DNA from: Acropora yongei
Lineage: Eukaryota > Cnidaria > Anthozoa > Scleractinia > Acroporidae
Direction of reading: 5' to 3'
Length of the DNA stretch: 27,500 nucleotides
Assembly: GCA_014634225.1 (NCBI GenBank)
Contig: BLFN01000290.1
Coordinates: 6,912,665 to 6,940,164, forward strand
Below the pieces are notes generated by a model. The model saw only the letters and a program-made list of their open reading frames with translations, made no database searches and was not told the origin of the DNA. The position numbers and the translations under genes were made by a program. This document shows positions 1 through 10,852 of this stretch, in pieces; within the stretch, counting starts at the first letter, position 1, and every line of letters begins with the position of its first letter.

Positions 1-156
1 TTTAGCTTAAAGGTGTTTATAACAGGAGGTGACAGATTTCTTCTGCAATCCCATGTATATGATTTAGCGACTACTATCAAATAGTTCAGCAAAGGGTAAT
101 TTGCGTAAATAATACCAATTATGACATCTTGCAGAGTAAGGTGGACGAATTCTCTG

Positions 157-224
157 AGTCAAGCGAGACTGGTGTGACTCGGTGAGGAAAACCAGGCACT
201 ACATTGAAATCAACGCTTCATCAG
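157..224 (+). repeat. 68-bp direct repeat, copy 1
   Basis: This 68-base stretch recurs at 2584-2651 in the same orientation with only about four differences. It lies about 140 bases upstream of the transposase pseudogene. It may be an end or sub-terminal part of a dispersed transposon family; its identity is not recognised. Confidence 0.75.
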
Positions 225-360
225 TCTTGCCACATGTTAATTCAAGAAAGAAAACAGACAACTTCACGTTTCTCGAGTCTGTTACTCATCAATTTTCCAG
301 CCTTCCGATATTCGTGGATTGCAATGAGGTTAGAAAGAATTTCATATACATTTTATATGC

Positions 361-1519
361 ATGGAATGGAAGCCTTTCCCTGATCTGGAGAAGGAACTAG
401 CTTATTGGATCAAAGAAAAACGCCAAGGAGGTTTCGAAGTTTCGACTAATGTTATACGTCTGAAAGCCAAAGTTATCGCACAGAAGTATGGATTACCAGA
501 AGGAAAATTTAGAGCTTTGAAATCTCAGTGTTACCGCTTCATGGAACTACATGGGTTTTCAATTAGACGCCAAACAACAGTCGCGCAGAAGCTTCCTAAA
601 GACTACGAATACAAACTGATCAGTTTCCAGTTCTTTGTTATTTCCAAGAAAAGGCACCATAGCTTTGAACTGAAAAATATTGGTAATGCAGGCCAGACTC
701 CTTTGACATTTGACACTGTGACAAATAGCACTGTTGCAGAAAAAAGGTATTAAGAGCTGTTCTCACAACAGGACATGACAAGGACAGGTTCACTGTTATG
801 CTGGCTTGCCTCGGAGATGACACGAAACTTCACTGTACGTGATCTTTAAAAGTAAAAGACTACCAAAGAATATGGTGTTTCCTCACAGGCTTGTAGTCAC
901 GTGTCAAGAAAAAGGATGGATGAATGAAGATCTTGTAAAGGACTGGCTGTACACGGTTTGGAGCAAAGTCGGTGGTTTAAGTCACCAAAAGGCAATGCTT
1001 GTATGCGACTCGTTTCGTGCGCATCAGTCAAATCCAGTCCGGAGGACATTGCAGTCATTGAACACTGAGGGTGCAGTTATTCCTGGAGGGATGACGGGCA
1101 TACTTCAACCTCTTGATGTCTCCGTCAACAAGCCATTCAAGGATCACCTAAGAAACATGTGGCAGCAGTGGATGATCTCTGGAGAACACATCTTGACCGC
1201 TAGTGGCCATATGTGTAAAGCTGAGCTGAACTTCAACTGCAACTGGATAAAGAAAGTGTGCGATGAGATTCCTACCTAGATGATTCAGAAATCTTTCCTC
1301 AAGTGCTGTATCACAAATGCACTCGATGGAACGGAAGATGATGATGTGTGGGAAGAGGAAGATGAAGACCCCTTTGAGAACTTGGATGAGCCAGAGCCAA
1401 ATGATGACGAGTTGTTCTATGCTGACACTTACGAGAAGGAACAAGCAGGAATTGATTCTGCAACGTATGAACTGATTTTTGGAAGAGGTGATAATGAGGA
1501 GGACTTCTATGGCTACTAA
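361..1519 (+). pseudogene. Broken pogo/Tigger-type transposase
   Basis: Three reading-frame blocks together make one recognisable transposase. Block 361-753 has a CENP-B-type helix-turn-helix (FPDLEKELAYWIKEKRQGG) and the start of the DDE domain. The reading continues in another frame from about 753 to 836, and in a third frame from 839 to 1519. The later DDE parts are clear: LVCDSFRAH carries the second acidic residue and ILQPLDVSVNKPFKD the third. The usual first catalytic Asp in the N-A-D-Q-T-P type motif reads Gly here (GNAGQTP). A TAG at 1277-1279 interrupts the acidic tail. Two frameshifts, one stop and a lost catalytic residue show a dead copy. It is host-flank transposon debris, not part of the viral element. 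Confidence 0.85.
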
Positions 1520-1934
1520 ATAGCCTTCTTGGACGCCACTTGAAAACACCTCATTACATAACTTTAAGAGAACTTTTAACTTGACAAGTTTATACTCGTT
1601 AGTTTTTTAATATTACATTGCAAGAAAATTCTCGTTGTAAGCAATCCATACCGGAAGTTAGAGTATCTTCTTGATTAGTAAACAAATTACATGAAATAAA
1701 TTTGTTTTCTATCTAAAAGGCCTTGTTTAAGTCTGTCTATTACTGGTAAAAAAAATAAATTCCCTGTTACACTTAGCAATGTTTGGGCAACTTATCTCTT
1801 ATCTCACAATATTTTCCATGGTTCAAAGACAAGTTGTAGAAACGTTGTTTTGTGTCTGTTATGCCCCTTATAACAAATAAAAAAATTGCCACATTTTTTC
1901 GCACTGCTTCCAGTGTCCAGTCTTCCATCGTCCG
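1520..1934. other. Gene-free AT-rich flank
   Basis: I see no convincing gene or RNA here. The sequence is AT-rich with short A and T runs and follows the decayed transposase. Confidence 0.6.
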
Positions 1935-1977
1935 ATATGGGACCTCTTACAGGAAAACGTACTCTAACGACTTTCCG
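1935..1977 (+). repeat. 43-bp inverted repeat, left arm
   Basis: The reverse complement of this segment matches 4008-4050 at 39 of 43 positions. The pair encloses about 2.0 kb with no open gene, as expected for the terminal repeats of an old non-autonomous DNA transposon or two opposed copies of a short element. Confidence 0.7.
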
Positions 1978-2358
1978 TGTTTGACTGGAATTCTGTGGGG
2001 TAGCCATGTGACACCCGCGAGGTTTTAATTTTAAGCTGCTCTCGCGGCTAGGCTTACTTGTGCGACCGAGGTGGTCAGCCGTGTAAAAAAAATGCCCACT
2101 CATGCGCTTGAAAAATCCACTTGTGTGAAACAAGTAGACAACCGTGTGATAAAAATTAAAACCACTCATTTGGAGAGGCGTCCACTCGTTCAGACAACAC
2201 CCCTTACAAAAACTTCTCCATTTTATACCTATTCTATTGCTATCATACCTATTTTTATCCTATTTTAATTTTGTCGAGTTCTATTTTATTGCTATTTTGC
2301 TTCTATTGAAACCCTATTTTAAGAGCAGCGGTCTATTTTATCCCTGTGTTATTATACC

Positions 2359-2543
2359 AAACCACAAAACAGCCTGTAAAATAGACTATTTTCATCCTTT
2401 TTCATGGAAATGCTTTTTTCCAAATAGCCATAAAATAGGTTGCCTCAATTTTACTGATGGAGGCTTGATCTTTAATACTTAAACAAAACAGCTTTAAAAT
2501 AGACTATTTTATCCCTATTTTTGAAATGATATTTTCCATTCTG
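2359..2543 (+). repeat. Imperfect AT-rich tandem repeat
   Basis: Two diverged copies of a 60-70 base unit lie at about 2359-2427 and 2481-2543. Both contain an ACAAAACAGC block followed by AAAATAGACTATTTT. A further partial core (AAAACAGACTATTTTTA) lies near 2567-2583, next to the second 68-bp repeat. No coding is seen. Confidence 0.55.
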
Positions 2544-2583
2544 CAAAATTAATGCAAAATACCTTTAAAACAGACTATTTTTA

Positions 2584-2651
2584 AGTCAAGCGAGACTGGT
2601 GTGACTCGGTGAAGAAAACCAGGCACTACATTGAAATAGACGCTTCATCAG
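2584..2651 (+). repeat. 68-bp direct repeat, copy 2
   Basis: This is the second copy of the 157-224 sequence, with differences at one internal base and three adjacent bases near the 3' part. It directly follows AT-rich imperfect repeats. The two copies bracket 2.4 kb containing the transposase pseudogene. Confidence 0.75.
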
Positions 2652-4007
2652 ACAACACTGTGAAACCAAAAAATAATCATTTTTTTCAAATGACACGTGA
2701 TGTGCATGACATACAATGTTTCTTGTCTGATCTCTCATTGATCGATCGATTGAGGTCGATTATTTACACACATTATAATAAAATGTGTAGTTTTTTATAA
2801 GCCAAAAAGTTGTTTTACCGACACTGAAGTGTGTTGTGAGGTAAGCGCTTGCTGTTTCGGTGGATCCTTGGGGAAAGTCCGTTTTGTTCGTAGTGCTCTT
2901 TTTAATAATCTGCGGAAACGCAAATAGCTTAAAACATAGAGATATAAAAACATATCCTTGCACATTGGAATATTTTGAAATAGAAAGCTGCATCGCGATC
3001 TTTGTTTCCTTTTCTTTGCCGATAAAATCAATTTTCGCAACAGCTTGGATATCAGCAAGAATCACAAGGTCGAGTTTCTAGGCAGTAACAGTTTACAATG
3101 GACAACACGAATTTCTCTGAAAATTGCTGGAAACATGGATCACCTTTCACACCATGAGAGCAACCGTATCCGTCTCGTTAAAACCTTTTTACATTGGCGA
3201 TTATCTCTTCATTTTCGAGAACATCTTTGTCGAATTCTTCCATGATAACAGTATGAGTTGCGCTGATTGTTGCGTTACCTGTCAAATGGTGTTTCTCTTT
3301 TGTGCTATGCAAATTTTGTAAGCAATGTGGACATTCATGCGTTAATAATGCGTATCTTTGCATTTCGCTCAAGCGATCTCTCAAGAAGGGATAATGAACA
3401 AATTGTAATCTTTTTCGCAAATGAAAATAAATATTTTCACCCTTTACCTGGTTTATAAATTAAAAAATTAAATTGTTAGGAATTTCAGAGCTCGGGTTTG
3501 GGTTTGTTGCTGTTTTGTTTGCTGATTTCGATCGCTTATGACTACCTTGTAAATAAAATACTTTCACATGAGTTGCAAGGCTGACATTAAATTTTTCACT
3601 GCCGGCCTTTACGAACTTCTACATACATGAAATTATGTGGGCATCCAAATATTGACGCTGAAAGGGAATTAAGTTTTCTAAATCTCATTGTTGTTCGTAA
3701 ACACGATGCTAAGATTCCCTTTTCATTTGTTGTTTGTTGTCTCGATTCTTCTCAGCAGTTTGCGCTTTTCGTTTTTGAGGTCAGATTTCATCCAAACGAC
3801 TGTAGTTTTTCAAAAGCCGTTTGCGTTAACCCGTGAAATCATAGCAACGAAAATAAGTTGTTGACCCACTCGTGCAAATTTTATTTCAAGCCGTGAAAAA
3901 TTTTCGCCACTCGTGAGCGATTCCTGATAACCCATTTGGTTGTATTTTGCCACTCGTTCACTCGGCTTTTCAAGCCGCGAGGGAGCCATGTGAAAAAACC
4001 TGTTTCT
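2652..4007. other. Gene-free flank inside the inverted-repeat pair
   Basis: The many short ORFs on both strands overlap each other and show no recognisable motif. The 3810-4000 part has a somewhat higher GC content with repeated CACTCG and CCGTG words, common in degraded repeats. I see no gene here. Confidence 0.55.
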
Positions 4008-4050
4008 CGGAAAGTCGTTAGTGTATGTTTTCCTGTGAGAGGTCACATAT
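4008..4050 (-). repeat. 43-bp inverted repeat, right arm
   Basis: This is the partner of 1935-1977 in reverse orientation, 39 of 43 bases matching by direct comparison. Confidence 0.7.
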
Positions 4051-4114
4051 TATGCCTGGTTACATAGCTTCGCACAGTGCATGCAAAAAAACAACAGATT
4101 TACACTACAAAAAG

Positions 4115-4141
4115 GAATTACTCATTTTTAGTGAGTAATTC
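4115..4141. repeat. Perfect 10-bp stem-loop
   Basis: GAATTACTCA is followed by a seven-base loop and then TGAGTAATTC, a perfect inverted repeat in non-coding flank. It may be transposon debris; no function is assigned. Confidence 0.6.
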
Positions 4142-5105
4142 TTTAATCAAGTAGTAAAATATCCTTAGTAAGAAATACTTGCTTTAATCTAAGAACTACA
4201 TTCTTAATTTCAGAACAGCAAACTGAAGTCGAGGGAGCTGCTATTGGATAAACTTAATTTAAGGACAGGTTGAAAACTTTGACTCTTAATTAAAGCCTAT
4301 TACACTTATTTCCAGATACCATTCCCCCAAGTTATGGCGCACTTTTTGTTTATTCAACATGTAATTTTAAGTGCAAACAGCTGAGAGTTTCAAATCACTC
4401 TTTTCATTACATTTCCTTCATAATATTAAGAACAAACATAGTAAATGCAGTAAATACTGTACTTGTAAACAGCTCTATGCTGGTAGCTGTACTGCCACAT
4501 GTACAGACAACAACAATAACAAGAACAGATAAGTTGACAAAGTTAATGGTTATTTCAGTTAATTTTATCGTGTTTTGCGTATTTTTTTAGATCACCAAAG
4601 CTTCACTCAAATCTTAAACTTCAAGTCCTTCAATGTGTTCAGCATATAACCGATTTAAAAGAGACAGAAGTATAGTTTCACCAGTATCATTTCAAAATGT
4701 CAATTAAGTAAGTTTTGGGCGATATGTATTGATCACCATCAAATTGTAAATGTGCAAAACCTCATGTGACAATAACTGGTCTTGCACAACGAGATCCAAA
4801 CCAGCTGCCAACACTGGTTCTTGTACTCTGTATGCATTGGGGTGTTCATTGAAATCCACTGTTTCAAGCATTCAGACTCTGAAAAGGAGAGTTAACCTTA
4901 ACATCCCAAAAATGGGTGTTTCATTTTCAGATCAGATTAAAAGAATGAACTTATTTGGAATGTATTTTGTACCATGGACACTAATCCATGATGTAGTGTA
5001 CACATTAGTTATAAGAGAATCCTCCCACCCTAGAAAATTAATTATTACCCTCTTAGCATTTTCGAAATCGACGTACAGACATACAGACGTAGCGATGAGC
5101 GTTAT
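4142..5105. other. Gene-free flank left of the viral element
   Basis: AT-rich sequence without a supported gene. A TATAAGA lies near 5010, about 95 bases ahead of the first viral ATG, but is too weak to call a promoter. Composition shifts to the viral style at about 5050-5100, which I take as the approximate left border. No terminal repeat or integrase fragment is seen here. Confidence 0.5.
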
Positions 5106-6266
5106 ATGCAACGACATGGTACGACCAGTCGACCTTTACAGCAAACGTTAGAAGCGCGTCGAGCGGAGTTGGCTCGTTTGCGAGCAGAAGCGCAGCGTCA
5201 ACGTCGAGAGCAAGCGTTGAGAAGTCGTCGAGAGACTTCTCTTGGGTTGAGGGTGCCTTTGTCTCCGTCGGAGGAAGGAACCATCGATGGACCTCCTGTG
5301 TTTCCTCCCGTGAGACCTGTTCCTTTGCCTAGAACACGACGTCGTCCTCCTAGAACACCACCCGTGCCTTTACCTAGGACACGACGTCCTAGAACACCGC
5401 CTGTGCCTGCTCCTAGACGATTTGTGCCACCGGAAGCGAGACCTCCTGTGGTGACGGTGCCAAGACCTGCTGCGGTGCATCAGAAAGCCAGGGCGGCACG
5501 TCGTTTGCGATTTTGGCGCGATGTGGTGAGACGTTTGCGAGAAAGAGAGACGAGAGAGGTGGTGGATCGTCGATTGAATTCGGGTCAATTGTACATCGGA
5601 TTATTGAAAGCGTTGAGAGCATTACGCGGGCAAGAAACGGAAGAATTTGTGAGTGATGTGTTACGAGAGAATCTAGAAAGAACGTTGAATCTTTTGACGA
5701 GAGATCGGAGGATGCGTGTTCGAGAAGATATCGAAGGCATGAGGTTCTTGCCACCTATTCCGGCAGAAGCTCCTCCTCCTCCTGTACCAGACGAAGAGGA
5801 GGAGGAGGAAGAAGATGTGTTGGTCCCAGAGACACCTACGGCATCGACACCGAGTCCTCGACCTTACGAATCGCCCATTGCCGAATCACCTGCTTCGGAG
5901 TGGGAATCGCCCGAAGAAATGTCTCCTCCTGTGGAGTCACCGCCACAGCCACCACCGTCTCCTCCCGAGCCTGGCGATGATGGGGGATCGGAATTGTCCC
6001 CTCCTACACCGGGCAGTCCATATCACATGGAGGGAGTGGCCGATCGTCAACAGGGTATGGTGGCGGATCCTACAAGATGGTCGGCCGGCATGGTGCGTGT
6101 GACGAGAGACGGACGATTTCGACAGATTCGATGGCGTTACATTTTGACGAATCCTTTACCGTTGATGTTGCGTTACTATCGTCGACATACGGTGCGTGAT
6201 GGTGTGGAAAGTATGATACGATCTTTGAAGAATGCAGTGAATCGTGTGATTGTTCAACAAGGCTAG
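5106..6266 (+). CDS. Pro/Arg-rich protein of unknown function, possibly the N-terminal part of the polymerase gene
   Basis: The 386-residue ORF is the first of the viral element. Residues about 10-45 are Arg/Glu/Ala-rich and probably helical. Residues about 60-125 hold repeated proline modules (PVPLPRTRR occurs twice, plus a third variant). A second helical Arg/Glu region covers about 125-205. An acidic run of Glu follows near 230-240, then a Pro/Ser-rich stretch, and a basic, hydrophobic C-terminus. No catalytic motif is visible. The TAG at 6264-6266 lies in the same frame as the polymerase, with only 15 bases before the polymerase's first ATG. It may be a separate protein (for example a terminal-protein-like factor, speculative) or the upstream part of one longer polymerase ORF cut by a stop. 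Confidence 0.65.
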   Translation: MQRHGTTSRPLQQTLEARRAELARLRAEAQRQRREQALRSRRETSLGLRVPLSPSEEGTIDGPPVFPPVRPVPLPRTRRRPPRTPPVPLPRTRRPRTPPVPAPRRFVPPEARPPVVTVPRPAAVHQKARAARRLRFWRDVVRRLRERETREVVDRRLNSGQLYIGLLKALRALRGQETEEFVSDVLRENLERTLNLLTRDRRMRVREDIEGMRFLPPIPAEAPPPPVPDEEEEEEEDVLVPETPTASTPSPRPYESPIAESPASEWESPEEMSPPVESPPQPPPSPPEPGDDGGSELSPPTPGSPYHMEGVADRQQGMVADPTRWSAGMVRVTRDGRFRQIRWRYILTNPLPLMLRYYRRHTVRDGVESMIRSLKNAVNRVIVQQG

Positions 6267-6281
6267 GGTCGTAACGTGTTG

Positions 6282-9200
6282 ATGATGGTGACGGTACAAT
6301 CGAATCGTTTGTATCACGTTTACAATACGGTGAAGAGACCTCTGTGGCAATGGAAAGATCCCGCGACGTGGGCCGATTTCATGAGTAGTATCGTGGCGGC
6401 GTTGATGTCGGCTGACTTGTTAGGACAACCGGACGAATTGAGTATTTCAGTGACGTTTGGGGTACCTATGCCTAGGGGTCGTGGTCGTTTGGACATGGAT
6501 GCACCTATGGTCAAAGCGTTGAATAAGAAAACGCGTGTCTGTGTCAGGATTCAAGCGGACGACGATGCTTTGTGCTGTGCAAGAGCTTTGGTGACCATGA
6601 AAGTATTTGCGGACGAACAGCGTGGTGATTTTACGGGCACGTTACCTTTTCATTGTGTGGCGCAAGGGTTGGAACAACGCGAGAGAGCCGAAGCGTTACA
6701 TGCGACGTCGGGTGTACCCGAAGGCGTGCCTTGTGGGGTGGCAGAATTGCGTCTGTTTCAGACCGCCAAACCAGATTATCGGATCAAGGTGTGGGATGCC
6801 GAGAAAGCGTATCAAGTCATCTTTGATGGTGAATCGCAAGTGGGACATTGTACGCGTAATGTATTTTTGGTGTTGGCATGCGGTCATTATTGGGGTGTGA
6901 AATCGGTGCCCGGATTGATGAACATGTCGTATTATTGTCACGATTGCGATAGAGGGTACAAGGACACGAAGTTTCGCAGTCATACGTGTAAAGGGAATCG
7001 TTGTCCTCGTTGTTTACAGAAAGATTGCATCGATCATGCTTGAAAGAGAGAGACGGGACAATCGGAAGCGTTACGGTGTAAAGGATGTAAGCTATGTTTT
7101 TACGGTGCGGCGTGTTTGGCGTTACATCGTCGTCGAGCCGTGGACGGGAGCGACAACGAATTGTATTGGGTGTGTTCGGTGTTGAAAGCTTGTGATCGAT
7201 GCGGGAAAGAACAAGATCGACGAGGACGTGGCGGTGTGTTGAAAGAGGTGCATCGGTCGGGGTGTGATTGCGACAAGGACAAGTGTCGATGGTGTGATGC
7301 TTGGGTGGATGTGAACGACCATCGTTGTATGTTACACGACGACGTGGATATGACTCGTAAGAATAAACGGGGGAGAGTCGAAGGACGACAAAGGAAACCG
7401 GAGGTGGTGATTTATGCGGATTTGGAATCGACGCAGGAGACGGGATTGCATCGACCGAATCTGTTATGTCGGATGGACGAAGGGAATGTGGAATCTGAGA
7501 CGGAAGGATCGGATTGTGTGGAACGGTTTTTGACGGACATGGTGCAACGGACGAACGAGTGTAAGGTGACGGTGATCTTTCACAATCTGAAAGGCTACGA
7601 CGGTCAGTTTATTTTACAAGAGGCGTATGATTTGCAATTGTCTGTGGATCGTATTTGTTCGGTGGGGATGAAAGTGTTGTCGTTTGTGTGCGAGGAGGTG
7701 GTGTTTAAGGACAGTGTGTGTTTTTTACCTTTTCCCTTGGACACGTTTCCCAAGACGTTTGGATTGAACGAAGATGAATTCGAGAAAAGGTTTTTTTCTT
7801 ATTTTTTTAACACGGAAGAGAACGTGGCGAACTACCGAGGCAAGATTCCGGCACGCGATTACTTCGATCCGGAAGGGATGAGTGACAAGAAGAAAAAACG
7901 ATTCGACAAATGGTATGCGGATCAAGTCAAGGAGAACGTGCATTATGTCTTACGCGACGAACTGATCAAGTATTGTCAATCGGACGTGCGATTGTTGGCC
8001 GAAGGATGCAATGTGTTCCGACAACGGTTTAGAGAAGAAGCCGGGTTTGATCCCATGTTGAAAAACATCACCATCGCGTCGGCGTGCATGCGATATTTTC
8101 GTCAATCGTGTTTGGCCAAGGACACCATCGCCGTACGACCGCCCAAAGGATGGATGAATCGAAATTTGAGAACGGAAGCACAACGAGTGTCGTGGTTGAG
8201 TAGCATGAACGTGGCATGGATTCCGACGTTGTTGGGGGAAGCGGATTGGGTGGATGCGGTGGTGAATCGGACGGTGTATTTGTTTTTGAATTGTTTCGAG
8301 AACGGATGTAGGATGTGTTGTTTTTCGCATTGGCAAAAGAATCAGCAGCATCCGGCCGTGACCAATCGTGAAGCAAGGGAAGCGTTGAGGTACAAGTGCG
8401 AGCGATTGGAACGGATGGGGTACACGGTGCGTGTCATGTGGGAATGCGAGTGGGCGGAAGATCGAGAGAACGAAGACGATGTCAAGTATTTCAATCCGAG
8501 AGATGCGTTTTACGGTGGACGGACGGAAGTGGTGCGACATTATGTGAACTTGGACGAGGAAGAAGGCACGGGACAGGAGATTCGGTACGTGGACGTGTGT
8601 TCGTTGTATCCTTGGGTGAACAGGACGTGTGAGTATCCGGTGGGACATCCGATTGAATTGTCGGACGTGAATTCGTTGGAAGGGTTGTTCGGGTTGGCCG
8701 ACGTGACGGTACGTGCACCTCGTGGGTTGACGTTGCCGGAAAATTGATCTTTCATCTCTGTCGACGTTGTGCGGAAGAACAAGTGGAGGAAGCGTTTGTG
8801 GATCGGTCGGCACGATGCGAGCATACAGAGGAAGAGCGAAAGTTTCGAGGGACGTGGTGTACACCCGAATTGGAGAAAGCCGTGGCCATGGGATACGTGG
8901 TGTTGAATATTCATAGAGTGTGGCATTTTTCGCAAAGATCTCGCGAATTGTTCAAGGGGTACGTCGACAAGTGGCTCAAGAACAAGACGGAAGCGAGCGG
9001 ATGGCCGGACGAGTGTGATACCGAGGAAAAACGACGCGCGTACGTGACGGAGTACAATGCACGTTACAGTATTCCCATCGAGTACGAGAAAATCGAGACG
9101 AATCCTGGCTTGAAAATCGTGTCCAAACGATCGTTGAATTCCTTTTGGGGGAAATTTGGTGAAAATTCCGGTAAGATCAATGTGGAAGTCTTGGATAGTA

Positions 9201-9838
9201 CGTGGATGGTGTGGGAACGTTTTAACGATCCGTGTTTGGAGATGGAAAGTGTCTTGATTTTAAATGAAGATCGAGTGGAAGTACGTTACAAGCGGGTGAT
9301 CGACGACGACGTGGGTGGTATCGTGCACAACGAATTCATCGCAGCCTTCACCACGTGTCATGCTTGTCTGTACAGTTATTTGCAGCAAGTGAAACCGGAA
9401 TCGGTGTTGTACATGGACACGGACAGTATGGTGTATTATTGGAAACCGGGAGATCCCTGTATCGAGACGGGACGGTATTTAGGGGACATGACCAACGAGT
9501 TGAAACAGGGTGATCATATCATGGAATTTGGATGCACGGGTCCCAAGAGTTATTGGTTTTTGACCAAGGAGGGTCACGTGACATTCAAGAGCAAGGGATT
9601 CCGTAGTAGCGTACGAACGAGCGAAGCCTTGAACGTGGAGAGTGTACGACAAGTGTTATTCGATGCGTTAGAAGGTCAAGACACGATCATTGACGTGTAC
9701 TATCCGTATCAGATCGTACGAGACAAGAACAGAGATGTTCGCACCGAATTATTGATCAAAGAATTTCATCTGACTTCGGATAAGCGAGCGTTGTGCGATG
9801 AAGAGACCACTAGGACATTACCTTATGGATTTTATTAA
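6282..9838 (+). pseudogene. Protein-primed family-B DNA polymerase (pPolB), broken
   Basis: This is the replicative polymerase of Polinton/adintovirus type, a 3'-5' exonuclease plus polymerase that starts from a protein primer. The N-terminal region has the family's KKTRVCV...DDALCCARAL block and Cys/His clusters (CHDC, CPRC, CKGC). Exonuclease motifs follow: I (ADLES, about 7416-7430), II (HNLKGYDG, 7581-7604) and III (YCQSD, 7971-7985). Polymerase motif A is DVCSLYP (8592-8612), B is KRSLNSFWGKFG (about 9125-9160) and C is DTDS (9416-9427). Two breaks are visible. An in-frame TGA at 7041-7043 splits the Cys-rich region. At about 8738-8747 the frame moves by a small deletion, where a conserved Pro-rich turn before GKLIF is missing. 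The catalytic residues survive, so inactivation is recent in relative terms. The region usually containing a W-H-G-C motif is altered (ENGCRMC). Confidence 0.93.
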
Positions 9839-9870
9839 TTGTATCTAAGACGAGACATTTTTTTTGTGTC

Positions 9871-9890
9871 ATTAAAAAATTTTTTTTAAT
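9871..9890. terminator. Shared AT hairpin with poly(A)-signal variants on both strands
   Basis: The sequence ATTAAAAAATTTTTTTTAAT is nearly palindromic and gives ATTAAA on both strands. It lies in the 81-base gap between the convergent polymerase gene (ends 9838) and the leftward virion block (ends 9920), where both transcripts must end. Confidence 0.5.
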
Positions 9891-9919
9891 CATGAAAAAC
9901 TTTGTGTGTTACATTTTTT

Positions 9920-10851
9920 TTATCCCTCAAATAATTTAGAGACGTAACTGGTAGCCGCTTCACTGGCTGCATCGGCCAGAGCTTGTTTAGCTTGACGTTT
10001 TCCATATTTGACGGCTCCTTTGATTCCACCTTTGATACTTTTAGCAGCTCGTGTTCGAACGCCACTGAGAACACGTTTCTTTTTCTTCTTTTTCACGGTA
10101 GTCGGTGCCCTGGAACTGGTACTACTCCCTCTGCTAGAACTCGGTCGTGATTTAGCCGTTTCAAAGGCAGTGGAAGTACTTCGACTAGAACTTCGTTTTT
10201 TCCCCGTACGAGTACGTGATCTGGATGGACACGATGTTGACAATGACTCGGAGGAGGATGGACTCAAAGGACGTGTGGGAGGTGGCACGGGAGGTCCTTC
10301 GTAGTCGTACAACCAATCGTCCGAATCGTCGTCAAAGTCCAGTTGTTGCCTGGGTGTAGCCATTTGTGTGCCACTGGGTCCGGGTTGTAAGGCATAATCT
10401 TCTAAGGGTCCTTTGGATCGAACAGTAGTCCATAAGGGAGTTTGTTGACCAGAAACAGCACGTCCAGGTGTAAGGCCGGGTGGTTTGGGTGGGATGGGTG
10501 GTTTTTTCTGGGGGGGAGAGGTTTTTTGAAAGTCCCCGCGGCTTTTGTTGTCTTAGGAATGGACAACAATCCTTTTTGAAGTGCAGTGGTGGTCTGTTCG
10601 TCGGTGAATTCTTGATCGATGGGTTTGACGTCGATGCCACGTAGACGTCGTACTCCTTTGTCGACGACGCGTTGTAATCGTCCTGCTTGTTTGAGGGCAT
10701 CGATGTCGCCCAATTTGCGATCGTCGAGTAGACGACGTGCTTTGGCATCTTTTTCGGCTAAGAAACGAACACGTTCGTCTTGTCCGAAGAGGTTGGCAAA
10801 ATAATTGACGTCTTCTGGATTTTCTCGGCGTTCCAATAAGATTTCTTCCAT
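9920..10851 (-). pseudogene. Basic Ser/Arg/Lys-rich virion or core protein, frameshifted
   Basis: Two frames on the minus strand join into one gene. The N-terminal part starts at ATG 10851 (MEEILLERRENPEDV), is charged and helical, and runs to about 10520. There it hits a C7 run and an A6 run close together (CTCCCCCCCAGAAAAAACC on the minus strand). Past these the correct sense continues in another frame, Pro-rich at first, without a stop through an internal ATG at 10363 to the end at 9920. The C-terminal part has an acidic patch with DDWLYDYEG, a long Ser/Arg/Thr tract, a run of six Lys and a helix-prone tail, with a KGG near its start. The last ORF alone could pass for a 147-residue protein, but the open frame upstream suggests a single protein of about 310 residues. 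A core DNA-binding or minor virion role is inferred only from composition and location. Confidence 0.6.
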
Positions 10852-10852
10852 G

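Noticed and set aside
182..400. 72-residue ORF ahead of the transposase
   Set aside because: It starts in the 68-bp repeat and has no motif; the transposase frame begins at 361.
5000..5110. Left terminal inverted repeat of a Polinton
   Set aside because: Its reverse complement does not match anything I can see near 25.1-25.4 kb.
4750..5151. 133-residue ORF across the left border
   Set aside because: No motif and flank-like composition; it merely runs into the viral start in another frame.
7950..8864. 304-residue minus-strand ORF
   Set aside because: It is antisense to the polymerase exonuclease and palm region, which has clear motifs on the plus strand; the His/Arg/Pro-rich product is a typical shadow.
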